A DNA stretch of 64,000 bases. Source: Echinometra lucunter (lineage: Eukaryota; Echinodermata; Echinoidea; Camarodonta; Echinometridae). Numbering within the stretch: position 1 is the stretch's first letter; each line of letters starts with the position of its first letter. Made by a program: the position numbers and the translations under genes. Shown here piece after piece: positions 12,930 through 23,868 of the stretch. The notes under the pieces are model-generated. The model did no database searches, was not told where the DNA came from, and was given only the letters and a program-made list of their open reading frames with translations. The stretch covers positions 12,539,253 to 12,603,252 of the forward strand of contig CM057161.1 in the NCBI GenBank assembly GCA_029962745.1, in the 5' to 3' direction.

Positions 12930-14220
12930 GGTAGAATTCAAGAGGCTGAAAGGGGCAACGCGCAATTCCGAAAAAAAAAAGCTTGACGAGCTAAACAAAA
13001 TTGTCTTCTTTGTATCATCAGATCGAATTTAATTTCATAAAGACACCCTGAAATCTACCAGTATAAATTGATAATTATATTGTTACCAAAATGAAACTAT
13101 CTATTTTTGAAACGAACAATATTATTCAAACTACTACATCTTTTTCTGCCTTCGCTGATACTTCTTTTCTCCTGTTCCCATTAGTTCTTAATTGGTCACT
13201 GCTCGATGAATAAAGACCATAGCCATGTAAATTGCAATTTTCAAGCAATTGCTGTGTCCATACTTTACTTTCTACACGGCTATAATGCTGTTACTAGCCT
13301 TCTATGAAACCATGATTTTCTTCTACTGTACTGTTAGAAAAGCTGTTTCAAATATGAACTTTCCAGCAGTTGTTGAAACAACCCCATATGTTTTCCCTTT
13401 TTTAAAAAAGAAACAATACTTGCTAGGTTCATTATATTAAACAATCTAATGATTTTTAAACAACTGTTCTAACTGACTGTGTAGTCTGTCTTACCTCTTT
13501 CCCCTTCAACGAAAAGTGAAGGGAATCTACAATATAATATGTAGCGAAATTTATCACCACCATTTTCAATCCAAGGCTGTCCTAACTCATCAGGATCAAA
13601 TGGGATCAACTTCAATGTGTGAAACGACGTCGTCACTATTAATGCACATCACTCTCGTTTTTTTTTTTTTTTATCGAGCCAAGTGCAAGAGACTAGATGG
13701 CCTGTTCAAATAGGCACTTAGCTATACCACGACGCGTAACCCAAACTCCCTCTTAGCCCCTCTACGAGTCTCATCTGATGAGTGGCAAGGTGCTTCATGA
13801 TTCAATTTTGACCGACATCCTCTCGCCTTTCCCTCGGCTCACTGACTTAATTCGGTGGACACAGGTGCGTGAACTTTCCCTTCCAAAGATCGGAGATCAA
13901 CCGCTGAAGCTGGGCCCGTTTAGAGAGCATTAGATCGAGAGCTTTATAGGAATTAAATGAGCTTCATTTTTTTGAGTCATGCAATTTGACAAAGTTCTCC
14001 AATAGGTCAGCCATATCATTCGCAGAGAAGCAGAAGGGCGTTTAACTCATTAGAAAAGAAGACAGAAAGAAACATTTATTTTCGCAAGATGAAATAAAAA
14101 TACGTTCGATGTATGTTTGTATCCTTTCATGTTCATCTTCCCCTCTCAATTTTCTTTTCTGGATAATTCATCTACCTTTCCACGCTCGGATTCGGTTTTG
14201 GCCAGTCAATCTGTGCTTGT
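12930..14220. other. gene-free stretch
   Basis: Nothing supported. Short frames at 13249 and 13516 lack splice signals or family motifs. Confidence 0.4.
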
Positions 14221-14520
14221 CACAGGTCTCTCTCTCTCTCTATCTATCTATCTCTCTCTATCTATATCTCTCTCTCTCTCTCTCTCTCTTTCTCGCACAA
14301 ACAACACACACACACACACAACACACACGCACAGACGAACACTTCCCCCATATTTTGTTTTCCATACACACACAAACACACACCTATCCAAGCACACAAA
14401 GTTCTCCCCCCCCCTTTCTATCTCACTCTCTCAAAATTTCTATCCTCCCTCAAGAGTCTCTCTCCCTCTCTCTCCTTCCCCCTCTCTCTCTTTCTCTCTC
14501 GTTCTCTCCCGAGCGTACTT
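14221..14520. repeat. CT/TATC and CA microsatellite cluster
   Basis: CT and CTAT repeats (14226-14294), CA repeats (14304-14390) and again CT (14455-14510). Two overlapping 155-170-codon frames here are repeat artefacts. Confidence 0.85.
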
Positions 14521-14689
14521 CATCACCCTTTCAGTCCTCTCATCATTCGGTTGCCTTATTTTTTTTGTTAAAAAAAAAATCTGATGTTCTTATATTCTGT
14601 TGTACGATAATTGACGCGTAAACAAACTACATGAATGCACTTCACAACACTAGCAGACGACATCTCATAATGTTATTGTTCCGTATGAG

Positions 14690-14821
14690 TGGCGGCTATA
14701 CATGGGTTTTGGCGCCAGACATGTGTGACGTTCCCTACCATGCGATCTATGGTAGATATGAAAGAACGCATGATGGGAATTATGTCTACGACGGAACTCC
14801 TGTTTATGACAATGGCGTGGG
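14690..14821 (+). CDS. candidate internal exon, unidentified protein
   Basis: The open frame encodes about 44 residues, GGYTWVLAPDMCDVPYHAIY then GRYERTHDGNYVYDGTPVYD and NGVG, with a possible acceptor (tattgttccgtatgag) and a donor GTAAAT. It enters and leaves in phase 2 and its length (132) is a multiple of three, as in shuffled domain exons. The Y-x-x-x-x-D-G-x-P-V-Y arrangement recalls the G-x-Y...N-G-x-P-V-Y motif of some invertebrate extracellular proteins; this is a loose resemblance. The acceptor is mediocre. I cannot name the gene. Confidence 0.25.
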
Positions 14822-14829
14822 GTAAATCT

Positions 14830-16575
14830 TAAATAGTTGATAAGATAATCCCACTTGCCATTTCTTCTGATTAATCTTTAACGAGTTTTTATTTGGTAGG
14901 CGCCATGTTAACTCATTTAGGATATCATTCTCACTGCATCAATTCAATCATTGTCATGAAGCTCAACATTATGACACAAATACACGAATACCTTCTCATT
15001 TTTTATGCTGTATGCCTTTTTACATTTCTTTTGTACTCTCGACTTGTTGCCTTTGCTTTTTGTTTTATAATTCCATATTGTCTGTCTTTGACTACTGTCT
15101 TATGTCACGTGACCCGGCAACTTTAATGTCTCTCATCAAAATGTATCAATCACTATAAAAGTCGATGTAGCTATACTATTTATTTTTTGTAGTTCTAGGA
15201 TTTCTGCTAAAAAGCCTAACACTTAGGTTGTGAATAATATGATTGTTGTTGCTGTTGTTGCTGCTGCTGTAAATATCTGATACAATTGAAAAACCGTAGA
15301 AAATTTCATTTCATTTCATTCTATCAACGAGACTTATGACAGTCAGTTTTGATCAAATAATGCCTTTACTGATTGAATGTCATGATAACGCAATCATCAA
15401 ATTGCAATTAAGGACTTGAACGAATGTCATACTCTCACATTTTCGCTAACCAGCCTTCATCAGATTAAACCGTCATAAAATGTTGTGCAGTGAGGCTGAA
15501 TGAGTTGAAACCTGTCCTCTTTCTCTTTCTCTTTCACTCTCTCTCTCCCCATCTATCCCCCTCGATCTCTCTCTCCCCCCTTTTTTGCGTTTTCTTGATT
15601 GATTCTTCGAGTACAATTTTGTTCTTCTTAAAGACTTTATTAACATACAAAAATATTTACATTGTGCTAAAGCTCTCCATGAATATGTAATCTTTGAGTT
15701 TTTTGTTAGCCTATCAACTTCTTATTTACTTGTGTGCATACTACTGTGCTTGTGAGATGATTCCTTTATACTCAAACTAATAGTTTCTACAGCATAGAAA
15801 TTTTCAAAACGTAACATAAAATCCCTATATGGAACACAACTGTGCGTATTCCTATATAGCTTGTACGTTTCTTACTTTCCACACTGAAGCTGTATATTTT
15901 TAGTGTAGCCGATCTTCTGTTTTCAGAATAAATTCGACACCCGCTCCAATGTCATGTGAATTTAAGCTAACCACATACAGGACATACACTCTGAGGAATT
16001 GATGTTGGCGCTACTGTCAACACCGTTTTGGTCAAACTTCGATCTGTATCCGCAAACACATTTCACTGTCATTGACAATGGGAGCTAAGCATAGGATGTG
16101 ACAGATTTCTCCGTGGAGAAGAAATGAGTTTTTCTAAGTAAGAACTGCCAGTAAAAGTGGCATAATTTCTATACAACGGATTCCCTGTATATAGCCCGTC
16201 TACCTATTCGAAAGGAAGAAGTGCGATCGCAGAGACTTATGAAAATCAACCTAATTCAGTTTGCATAGCCTTTTGTATCCTCTTTTGAAATGTGACAAAA
16301 TAATGCATAATTATATACCTAATCCCAACATTATTTTGAAAAGCAAAACAATAGGGTATCTTAGGTCTTTGCGATCGTGTTGAAGATGAGATAATTTCAT
16401 TACTGTCAGAGATAGCTTTATTGTATGAGATAACTTCATCACTGTCAAGATAATTCTTTTGATGTCCATCATCGAAGATAAGAAGAATGAGATCAATTTA
16501 TAGCGCATATATATACTCTACTGCGCTGTGATTAACAGCACTCCCAACAATGCTACTGCTTGAAACATACAATAA
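14830..16575. other. gene-free stretch
   Basis: AT-rich sequence with short TGCTGT (15245) and TTTCA (15304) repeats and a CT-rich patch (15520-15590). No supported gene. Confidence 0.4.
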
Positions 16576-16589
16576 ATTAGCTACCGGTA

Positions 16590-16745
16590 ATCAAAAACTT
16601 CTGAAAAAAGGTCGGTTTTCAATAAAACTTTGAAGACAGTAACTAATGGGGCTTTTCTTCTTTCAAGTGGCAATTTATTCCCAAAAGTTCTGGAGCAGCA
16701 CAACTGAAAGCACAATCCCCAAGAGTTACTTTTGCTTTGAATTGA
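16590..16745 (-). pseudogene. degenerate LINE reverse-transcriptase C terminus
   Basis: On the minus strand two frames encode successive parts of the conserved LINE C-terminal region: KVTLGDCAFSCAAPELL, then after a frameshift near 16690 GNKLPLERRKAPLVTVFKVL and LKTDLF. These match the pattern GDRAFS-AAPKLWNSLP...F-LLKT-LF of L2/CR1-type elements, with the Trp of LWN lost at the shift. A tRNA-SINE lies directly adjacent at 16760. Confidence 0.6.
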
Positions 16746-16759
16746 GATAGCTCTAGGAA

Positions 16760-17134
16760 GGGAACGAGTTGGCTCAGTCGGTAAAGCGTCTGCCTTTCGA
16801 ACCAAAAGACCGTGGGTTCGAGTCCAGCCAAGGCGGATGACTGAAGCCTACGTTGTGTGTTATCGTGCCCCTCCCCTGTTTCATAGACGCAGGCTATGCT
16901 ACAGTGGAAAACACTCCGTCCCTCGGATAGGACGTTAAATGGAGGTCCCGTGTGAAGGAGAGTCACCACCTTTGCACGTTAAAGATCCCACTGCACTATT
17001 CGTATAAGAGTAGGGGAAACCCCGGTGTATGTGGTCCACCTGCACACCCCCAATCAGTGATATCGGGAGGAGAGGCCTGAGGGTTACAGTGATTCAGTTC
17101 GCTTTTCCCCTCCCAGGCACAGGTGACGCCGAAC

Positions 17135-17190
<56 letters not shown>
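16760..17190 (+). mobile_element. tRNA-derived SINE with ATA tail
   Basis: A box TGGCTCAGTCGG (16770) and B box GGGTTCGAGTCC (16814) lie in a tRNA-like head. A body of about 320 bases follows (for example ctcggataggacgttaaatg at 16922 and cacgttaaagatcccactgc at 16975), then an ATA array (17142-17190). It is longer than the 8.1-kb SINE and unrelated outside the tRNA part. Confidence 0.85.
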
Positions 17191-17506
17191 GGAGCAGCTT
17201 GTCTTGTATACTTCGTAAGTTATGTGCATATGAATGTGACTCAATTGATATCAAATAGAAGCTTGACCATTCAATGCTTTGTAAACACGATGTTTATGAA
17301 GGAGGGGAAAAGATTGTCAATTCTACTGAACATCAGATATGATCGCGGACACTTAAATCATGCCTGGATGGTCTCACAGCTTCTGGTATTAGTCTAAACC
17401 ACACATCAGTCGGCTTCACAGAGAAAATTTGGAATAACTGATAATGGAGATGGTGACAATTCTTTTGCACCACTGCCGCTCTGCAAAAAGAGAGGAAAAC
17501 GAGGGA

Positions 17507-17508
17507 GG

Positions 17509-17546
<38 letters not shown>

Positions 17547-17584
17547 AGGGGAGAGAGATGGGGAGGGAAAGAGATAGCAGAAGT

Positions 17585-17626
<42 letters not shown>

Positions 17627-17670
17627 GGCTGGGAGAAGGGGGAGGGAGAGAAGAGGAGAGGAGAGAGCGG
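17507..17670. repeat. GA/GGGA purine tracts
   Basis: Two GA runs (17513-17545 and 17589-17616) lie in an almost pure purine stretch with a G12 run. Frames read through it are artefacts. Confidence 0.85.
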
Positions 17671-18181
17671 AACTTATTGAGCCTTCTAATCGTCACGTCT
17701 TTTTACGTATAGACAGTACTTAGGTTTTTACCATTTTAGTTGAACCAGGCTTTGTTCAAAGTTCATCGTCGACAAAGATCATTTTATGGTAGCATAATTA
17801 GCCTGAATGAGTATTTTTCCTGTAGAAATTCGGATGTTTTCACTCTCATAAATAGATAGATATCTTTAATATATATATATATATATATTATATCTAGCAA
17901 AGAGCGTGCAGAGTCCAATATAATGGAATTCTGAGTAATTTTAACATGATAAGCAATTACTGTAACAAGATTTATCTAAATCAAATATTTACATCAAAAT
18001 TGCCTTTAAAAAAAAATCAAATCCGTGTCTATGAATTGAAGACATTATATTTTTCTTTTATCAAAATAATGCTGCAGCTTATGTTTATGTTGGTGCTTAC
18101 GAAAACCGAAACTCCTTCATACCAAAGGCCTTGGTATTTGCATATCATGCTGACCAAAATGAAAGTTTCATCTCCCTACAG

Positions 18182-18280
18182 TCCGAGGCCTATGCGGTCA
18201 TGTCCCCGTGTAACCTAAGAAATGTGTGCAAATTCCATATCCCAGGGGGCTACTGTTTGGGATTAATGAAAAATGAAAAG
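18182..18280 (+). CDS. candidate internal exon, unidentified protein
   Basis: All splice signals are good: a branch-point-like tgctgac near 18147, the acceptor tttcatctccctacag ending at 18181, and the donor AAG/GTAAGA at 18281. The 99-base segment is open in phase 0 throughout and encodes SEAYAVMSPCNLRNVCKFHI then PGGYCLGLMKNEK, with three cysteines. No family is recognised. The donor sits directly before a 450-base purine minisatellite. It would join in frame to the candidate at 20123. It may instead be a chance combination of signals or a non-coding exon. Confidence 0.35.
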
Positions 18281-18329
18281 GTAAGAGATGGAGATGGCTG
18301 GTGGCATAAAGAGGAGAGTAAGATGGAGA

Positions 18330-18775
18330 GCGTGTGAGAGACAAAAAGAGAGAGAATGGAAGAAAGGCATGCAGGAGAGAGAAAATAAAACGGAGAATAG
18401 GAGAAAGAGGGAAAGAGAGAGAAAAAAATAAGAGAGAAAGGAAGGAGAGAAGGGAAGAAAGGTATGTAGGAGAGAGAAAATAAAACGGAGAAAAAGAGAA
18501 AAAGGGAAAGAGAGAGAAAAATAAGAGAGAAAGGAAGGAGAAAAGGGAAGAAAAGAGACAGTAGGAGAGAGGAAATAAAATGGAGAAAAAGAGAAAGAGG
18601 GAAAGAGATAGAAAAATAAGAGAGAAGGGAAAAAAGAGACAGTATAGGAGAGAGGAAATAAAATGGAGAAAAAGAGAAAAAGGGAGAGTGAGAAAAAATA
18701 AGAGAGAAGGGAAGGAGAGAGAGAGAGAAAGAGAGGGGATAGGGAGAGAGAGAGTGAGAGAGAGGGAGAGCGCGA
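18330..18775. repeat. purine-rich minisatellite (unit 84-95 bases)
   Basis: GGAGAGAG-AAATAAAAYGGAG recurs at 18373, 18469, 18563 and 18648, with further GA filler (gaaagagagagaaaaataag). Units differ by small indels. The 207-codon frame on the opposite strand is an artefact. Confidence 0.85.
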
Positions 18776-18899
18776 TGGAGATAAGAGATGATAAGGTAGA
18801 TGGTATAGGAGGGAGAAATTTAGAAAAATGTATAATACTTTAAAATGGCTAAAGGGGAATGGAATGGTAAAGCTGGCTATATGCATTCATTTCCCTGTA

Positions 18900-20100
18900 C
18901 ATCTGAGCATTGCATGATTATTCAATAAGAGTCGCACGTCATTTCTCTTTTGGAGTCAATATCATTTTAGCTTCTCAAAAAGTAAGGCCCACAAAGATAA
19001 CGCGAAGTCTTTTGTTGTTGTTGTTGTTGTTACTTACCTACTGCATGGTATTGATCATCATGGGTAATTTTATTTCATGAATGATAATAATTTCAACAAA
19101 TCCCTTTAATCACTGTGTACTGATTCTGTTTCTTTGAAGCATGAGTTACATGAAATATGGTTATTACATTCACGTCTTTTCTATCAACGCAACATGAAGT
19201 GTTTTCAATTCAACTAGAAACCTATACTTCCCTACTTTGACAAAAGGAACCAAGTGACAAACGCGACATTTTAAGTAAAAGAGCAAAATGTATCTGTCAT
19301 TCACACTGATGTCAATGCAATACCATGATGTCTTGCCTAACGTATCTCTTAGCAGGATGAGTTTCATTCATAAAATTTGGCCTAGAAGAAGAGCACATGA
19401 GGTAAAATACGAAAATATCAATAACTCAAATTTGGTTGATATGTCACTTGCTTCCTTTTGTCAAAGAAGGGCAGTATATAGCAAGATAATTATTTCAGTT
19501 TCATTGAATAAAATGTTATACCGTAGCCATTATGTGAGGCCTTTTTACTTGTTATCTTTTACCTTCATTCTACTCCTAAATCAATAGAAAGCTGCCACAA
19601 ACATAACCAATCCGGTTCGTATACATCGGATGGTGATTCATATAATTCAAGGGACAGAGACTGACGAGACTATGTGCCCCCACTTTTTTTTCACTTCGCG
19701 GCTTATTTTGTCGGTGATTGTGACCTTTCCTTTGTAAATAAACCGCATTTTATTCTGACACCATTTTCTATTTCATAAAACATGGTAATCATGTTAGCAG
19801 GGTAATTATGTCGTTTCGAGGTCGGACGAGCTGTATTTCATGCCCACCTCGATGATGTAGAAATTGAGCAATTAACATTTTGTGCTCAGGCTGGAAGGTG
19901 CGTGTGGGGGGGGGGGGAGGAGGTACTGTGTTCGTTGCCTTTTCGTTGCTAGTTTTAAAGAAATCGAATGATTTGGGGTTTATGTAAACGCGAGATTTAG
20001 ATGTTGATTTGTTAGTTGAGTTCATAATCTTATATAATTAACATTGACTGAAATTGAAATTCACATTTATTTCCTTCTGCGACAATAACACAGTGCACAT
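18900..20100. other. gene-free stretch
   Basis: A TTG array (19013-19031) and a G run (19906-19918). A 99-codon frame at 19288-19587 has no recognisable motif. Confidence 0.35.
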
Positions 20101-20122
20101 AATTCGAATAATTACGATACAG

Positions 20123-20242
20123 AGAAGGAGGCGAACATCCGAAAAGCGGAGATTGCGTTGGGGACGCCGAAGACAATATCACAAGCTCCTGAAAAACAAC
20201 AAAGAAACAAAAAGTTTTAATGATGAACAGGATAACTACTGA
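20123..20242 (+). CDS. candidate terminal exon with Arg/Lys-rich C terminus
   Basis: From a possible acceptor (ttacgatacag) the frame encodes RRRRTSEKRRLRWGRRRQYH followed by KLLKNNKETKSFNDEQDNY and a TGA stop at 20240. It enters in phase 0, matching the exit phase of the candidate at 18182. An AATAAA lies at 20737-20742. Weak points are the poor pyrimidine tract and no recognisable family; a highly basic stretch can arise from GA-rich DNA. The 3' part also looks like the tail of a retroelement. Confidence 0.18.
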   Translation, partial: RRRRTSEKRRLRWGRRRQYHKLLKNNKETKSFNDEQDNY

Positions 20243-20604
20243 GGCTGTAAATGAAAAATTTTTGTAGCGGAAAATTGTAATAATCTATTTACCCTTTGAA
20301 AATTGGACAAAATCGTACAGATCAAAGAAAAAAAATCGGAAACTGAATAGGACTTTAACCTCCACAGTGATCGAGCAAGACAGTATAGATGAACTTGCCA
20401 TAGCACGAAATGTAAAGAGACGTAAGGAGAACTCGGCAAACATGTGTAACATTCCACGGAGTTGCTGGGTCGCAATTATTTATGAATTCTTTGAAGAGAG
20501 TTGTTTTGTCTATTATCAAATGTTGTTTTGTCTGTTATGAGATTGTTTTGTATATCAAATTTTATCTATTAAGTTGAGATATTCATTATCCTGTATGTAT
20601 ATTC

Positions 20605-20736
20605 AAGTACTTCTGTTGTATGAATATGTATTCTATTTGTAGTTTGTTATGAGAAATGATAAATTAGAACATAAATAAGTACTTCTGTTGTAAGAATATA
20701 TGTATTTCATTTGTAGTTTGTTATGAGAAATGAGAA
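20605..20736 (+). repeat. two-copy tandem repeat (72-base unit)
   Basis: AAGTACTTCTGTTGTA...TTTGTAGTTTGTTATGAGAA occurs at 20605 and again at 20677 with few differences. Confidence 0.75.
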
Positions 20737-20742
20737 AATAAA
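20737..20742 (+). terminator. AATAAA polyadenylation-type signal
   Basis: AATAAA follows about 500 bases of AT-rich sequence after the stop at 20242. It could end the hypothetical 14.7-20.2 kb gene or a retroelement tail. Confidence 0.2.
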
Positions 20743-20769
20743 CTAAACTAATTAGGAATTGATTTAGTT

Positions 20770-22640
20770 TCAGAAGTATTCGAAATAACCTTTCTCAAAT
20801 TTAGAACGAAGATATCACGGTGTCAGTTCATCAGGTCTGATCGGTGGAAAATGATAATGTGAGATCAAAATTTATGCTCATATACATTTTGGGGTGTATA
20901 CGTTGCTTTTCTCCATTAAAATAGTAGCTAAAATGGTAGCTAAAATAGGCTTGGAAAGCAGCAGAAGTGTTCGACCAAGTATTCTAAGTCTGGTGACTGT
21001 ACTATATTCCCCTAGACTTAATGTAGGGGTCACCCTGTATCAGTAGCCATTGGGTTAAGAAAAAAAACCCCCTCTTTATTACGGACAGAAATCTGTCCTT
21101 AAACGTGAGGGGAACACATCTGAAAATTTTCTTACAAGCAAACAAGCAAAAGACAAAACAAAAAATTATGAAATAATGAAAATAGGAAAGTAGTAATTAG
21201 AAATATATGAAAATAGTAATACATTTTCATCTGCATATTCATAAAATGATTATGAAAACAATAATAAGAAACAAATGAAAAATAAAAATAGAATGAATCA
21301 AATCAAATCAAATCAAATAAAAGCCAAAAATAAGTTCGTGGTTTCTGCATGGGAGGTGAGCGTCCCCCTGGATTTCATGTTCCTTACATTAGTTTACACG
21401 CTTTGGAATAGGTGATATATGATAGGAGCTGTGATACCTCGCCTAATAGTGAAAAAAAAAAAATTCCTTGCCTCAGAATTTTCGGTTTGTTTCCCCTTAC
21501 AGAAAATGTTGGATCCGCCCCTGGCTCTGTTTTTATGGATTTCAAACGATAATGCGTAACACTGTATATTAGATCTGGTAGGGGCCTACCAGATTCAGGA
21601 GATTAGCATCACCTGTAGATAAGACTTGAAGTAAACATTGCGGTTTCATTTTGGTAACGAAAACAAATACATGTATACACGATGATCGCGATCTTGTTTA
21701 TAACGGCTCCTTTATTTCCCCTATTGATGGAGAACTTCTGTAACAAGAGCTAAACCCCTTGCCCTTTTGGTGGACTCATCATGTATTATGCTTCTTAGGA
21801 CTTTCATCTTGCGCAGCGGTGTCCATATACACCACCACCACCGCCACCACCACAAATCACCATCACCAGCACCAGCACCATCACCAGCTAGCACCAGCAC
21901 CACCAACACCTCCAACATTGCCGCCACAACCCACCACCATCACTGCTACGGCGTTACCACCACTTCTAACTTAACCCCCCACCCCCCCCCCCCCCCCACG
22001 CATCACCATCACCTTCACCACAATCACCGTCATCACCGCCATTACTTTGACCACTGGCATAGGCCTAATTATCATCAGTAAAATCATTTCCATCAGTATC
22101 ATGAAAAATATCATTACTTATTTTCCTCCTCATCATCATCAACAACAGCAGCAGCAACACCACAACCAATACAAAATCATCGCCACCACCATTAGCCTCG
22201 ATTCGTGAAGTATCACTTCTGAGAAGTTGGAGGTTCTATGAAGAATAAAAAACGTTTGTGCTATGATTATTTCCTTCATTTTATCAGCTTCTTCAAGCTT
22301 CAAGTTCACGTCAGGGAAGCGAAAGCGAAACACCTCATCAATCTGGGGGAAAAAACTGATCGGGAGACGGCAGATACCGCACATCCTACGGGTAGTCCAT
22401 TGTTTACATGCTATGATGACCTAAAAGGTCGCAGGTGGTCAAAATGTAGTTCACCACGAGTATAGCCATCACGGTAGGATAGGTGGGACTCAAGTGACGC
22501 AGACAACACTGAAATGACAACAATAACAAACAAACAAACAAATAAACAAAAAGGAGGTCGAAACTATGCATGGCCAAAATAATCAAGTGACGGATGCAGA
22601 TACAACAATAAGCGACGACAAAATGATTACTAGTATCTGT
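20770..22640. repeat. gene-free stretch with CAC/CAT microsatellites
   Basis: Impure CAC/CAT/CAG repeats occupy 21828-22180, with a C17 run near 21980. A minus-strand frame at 22230-22345 starts after a good acceptor (cagttttttcccccag) but has no clear donor and no recognisable family. Confidence 0.55.
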
Positions 22641-22642
22641 CG

Positions 22643-22832
22643 AGGTCAAAACCAAAGGTCAAAAGTGGGTGGTATGATCTCATTCGTTCGATGAAAAAAG
22701 AAAAAGAGTCTGGTCTAAACAAATGATAATCTTCCAACGTATTCACGACGTGAGAGGTCAAGTTTGTATGGAGCTGACGAGGTCATGACCCAATCAGGTC
22801 AAGGTGACATTTTAGAGACATGCTTGTGACCT
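22643..22832. promoter_or_regulatory. cluster of nuclear-receptor half-sites
   Basis: Six AGGTCA hexamers on either strand lie in 190 bases (22643, 22656, 22755, 22780, 22796 on +; 22827 on -), plus GGGTCA as TGACCC at 22786 and AGGTGA at 22802. AGGTCATGACCC at 22780-22791 is a zero-spaced palindrome, and CCAAGGTCA (minus strand, ending at 22827) resembles an extended ERR/SF-1 type site. Chance would give about 0.1 such hexamers here. Function is not shown. Confidence 0.35.
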
Positions 22833-22864
22833 TGGAGTTTGTATTTTGCTTTGTTTGTTTGTTG

Positions 22865-22880
22865 GGGGGGGGGGGGGGGT
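22865..22880. repeat. G homopolymer
   Basis: A run of about 16 G within TTTGTTTGTTGG...TTGGGG sequence. Confidence 0.9.
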
Positions 22881-23379
22881 TGGGGTTCTTTTGAGATAAA
22901 AATAAAAACAGTAGCTCGTACCTGAGTTTCGCGTTATCGTATACCGCGTATTCCTCTAACTCCCTCTAAATCGGTAATTTTGGAGGAAAGTTTCATACCT
23001 AATACATGTAGTACTTTAAAATACCTATATACAACGAAGTATCTCTTTTTGATGTTGCATTTTCTTGTCGTACTTACGAGAGGAGCTGAGAGGATCTGTG
23101 CTATGATCACGACCACTCCTCACTGAACGATAATCGAAATCACAGAAGCAATCGTCGTCTGATATACGAGCGGAATGGTTTTGTGTGCGCCATACACAGT
23201 CCAAGATACAGTCGCCTGTAGCTGTGTGTTCGAGTATCGGGCAAGGGACCAATTAGTTGATTGGGAGAGGGAATAAAGTATTTTACAGTGAAAACAGGAA
23301 GCCTGATAGACGTCAATACTTCTGTTATGATTTGTTATCAAGAATGCATTATTGGAGAGATATTGTGACGTCTAAATCA

Positions 23380-23520
23380 TTTTGGGTTTGAATCGGTGAA
23401 AAGGAGAGCGGATCACACCTGCCGACCACCGGGCCACGATGGGGATGTAAGTTAGTGCGAGAGCCGATCGAGGCGTAAAGCTTCGTGCATGAGAGGGGCT
23501 ATACGCCTCTTTTCTCGTTT
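23380..23520 (+). promoter_or_regulatory. candidate INF2 promoter / non-coding first exon
   Basis: A GC- and CpG-rich patch (about 11 CpG in 120 bases) contains a full donor GTAAGT at 23447-23452. It sits where CpG density drops sharply and the sense strand becomes T-rich, as expected at the start of a methylated gene body in an invertebrate. The INF2 ATG exon needs an upstream exon. No TATA box was identified. The link to INF2, 17 kb away, is inference. Confidence 0.3.
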
Positions 23521-23612
23521 GGTTGAATAGCATAGTAGTTTTGATGTGGATGAATTATTTTTGAGAACATCTTTTCACACTGCAGTTCCAGTGCAGCTAG
23601 AGTCGTAATCTG

Positions 23613-23868
23613 CATGCTAAGTATTTGATTTTGAAGTTCCTTACCCTACAATGATTTATTGATTTGTTAACACAATGGAAAATGTCATGATTGATGTAAA
23701 GTTTCAGGAGATGTGATATAGCGAAATTAGTCTAACTTGTTACATGCTGATTATTTGACTTTAAGTTCTTTTCCCCCACTTTCACCACAATGCTTTATTG
23801 ATTTGTTGACACAGTGGAAAATGTCATGATTGATGTAAAGTTATAGGAGATGTGATATGGTGAAATTA
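23613..23868 (+). repeat. two-copy tandem duplication (period about 130)
   Basis: The unit from CATGCTAAGTATTTGA (23613) recurs from CATGCTGATTATTTGA (23743). Both contain gtggaaaatgtcatgattga-like text followed by gatgtgatat and gaaatta. It lies just inside the proposed INF2 transcription unit. Confidence 0.85.

Noticed and set aside
14109..14621. 170- and 155-codon Ser/Leu/Thr-rich frames
   Set aside because: CT and CA microsatellites read in two frames; no splice sites or domain.
18263..18886. 207-codon minus-strand frame
   Set aside because: It is the pyrimidine strand of a GA minisatellite, low-complexity Ser/Phe/Leu.
22230..22345. Minus-strand exon (IDEVFRFRFPDVNLKLEEAD) after a good acceptor
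   Set aside because: No convincing donor or family match; kept only as a remark in the surrounding feature.
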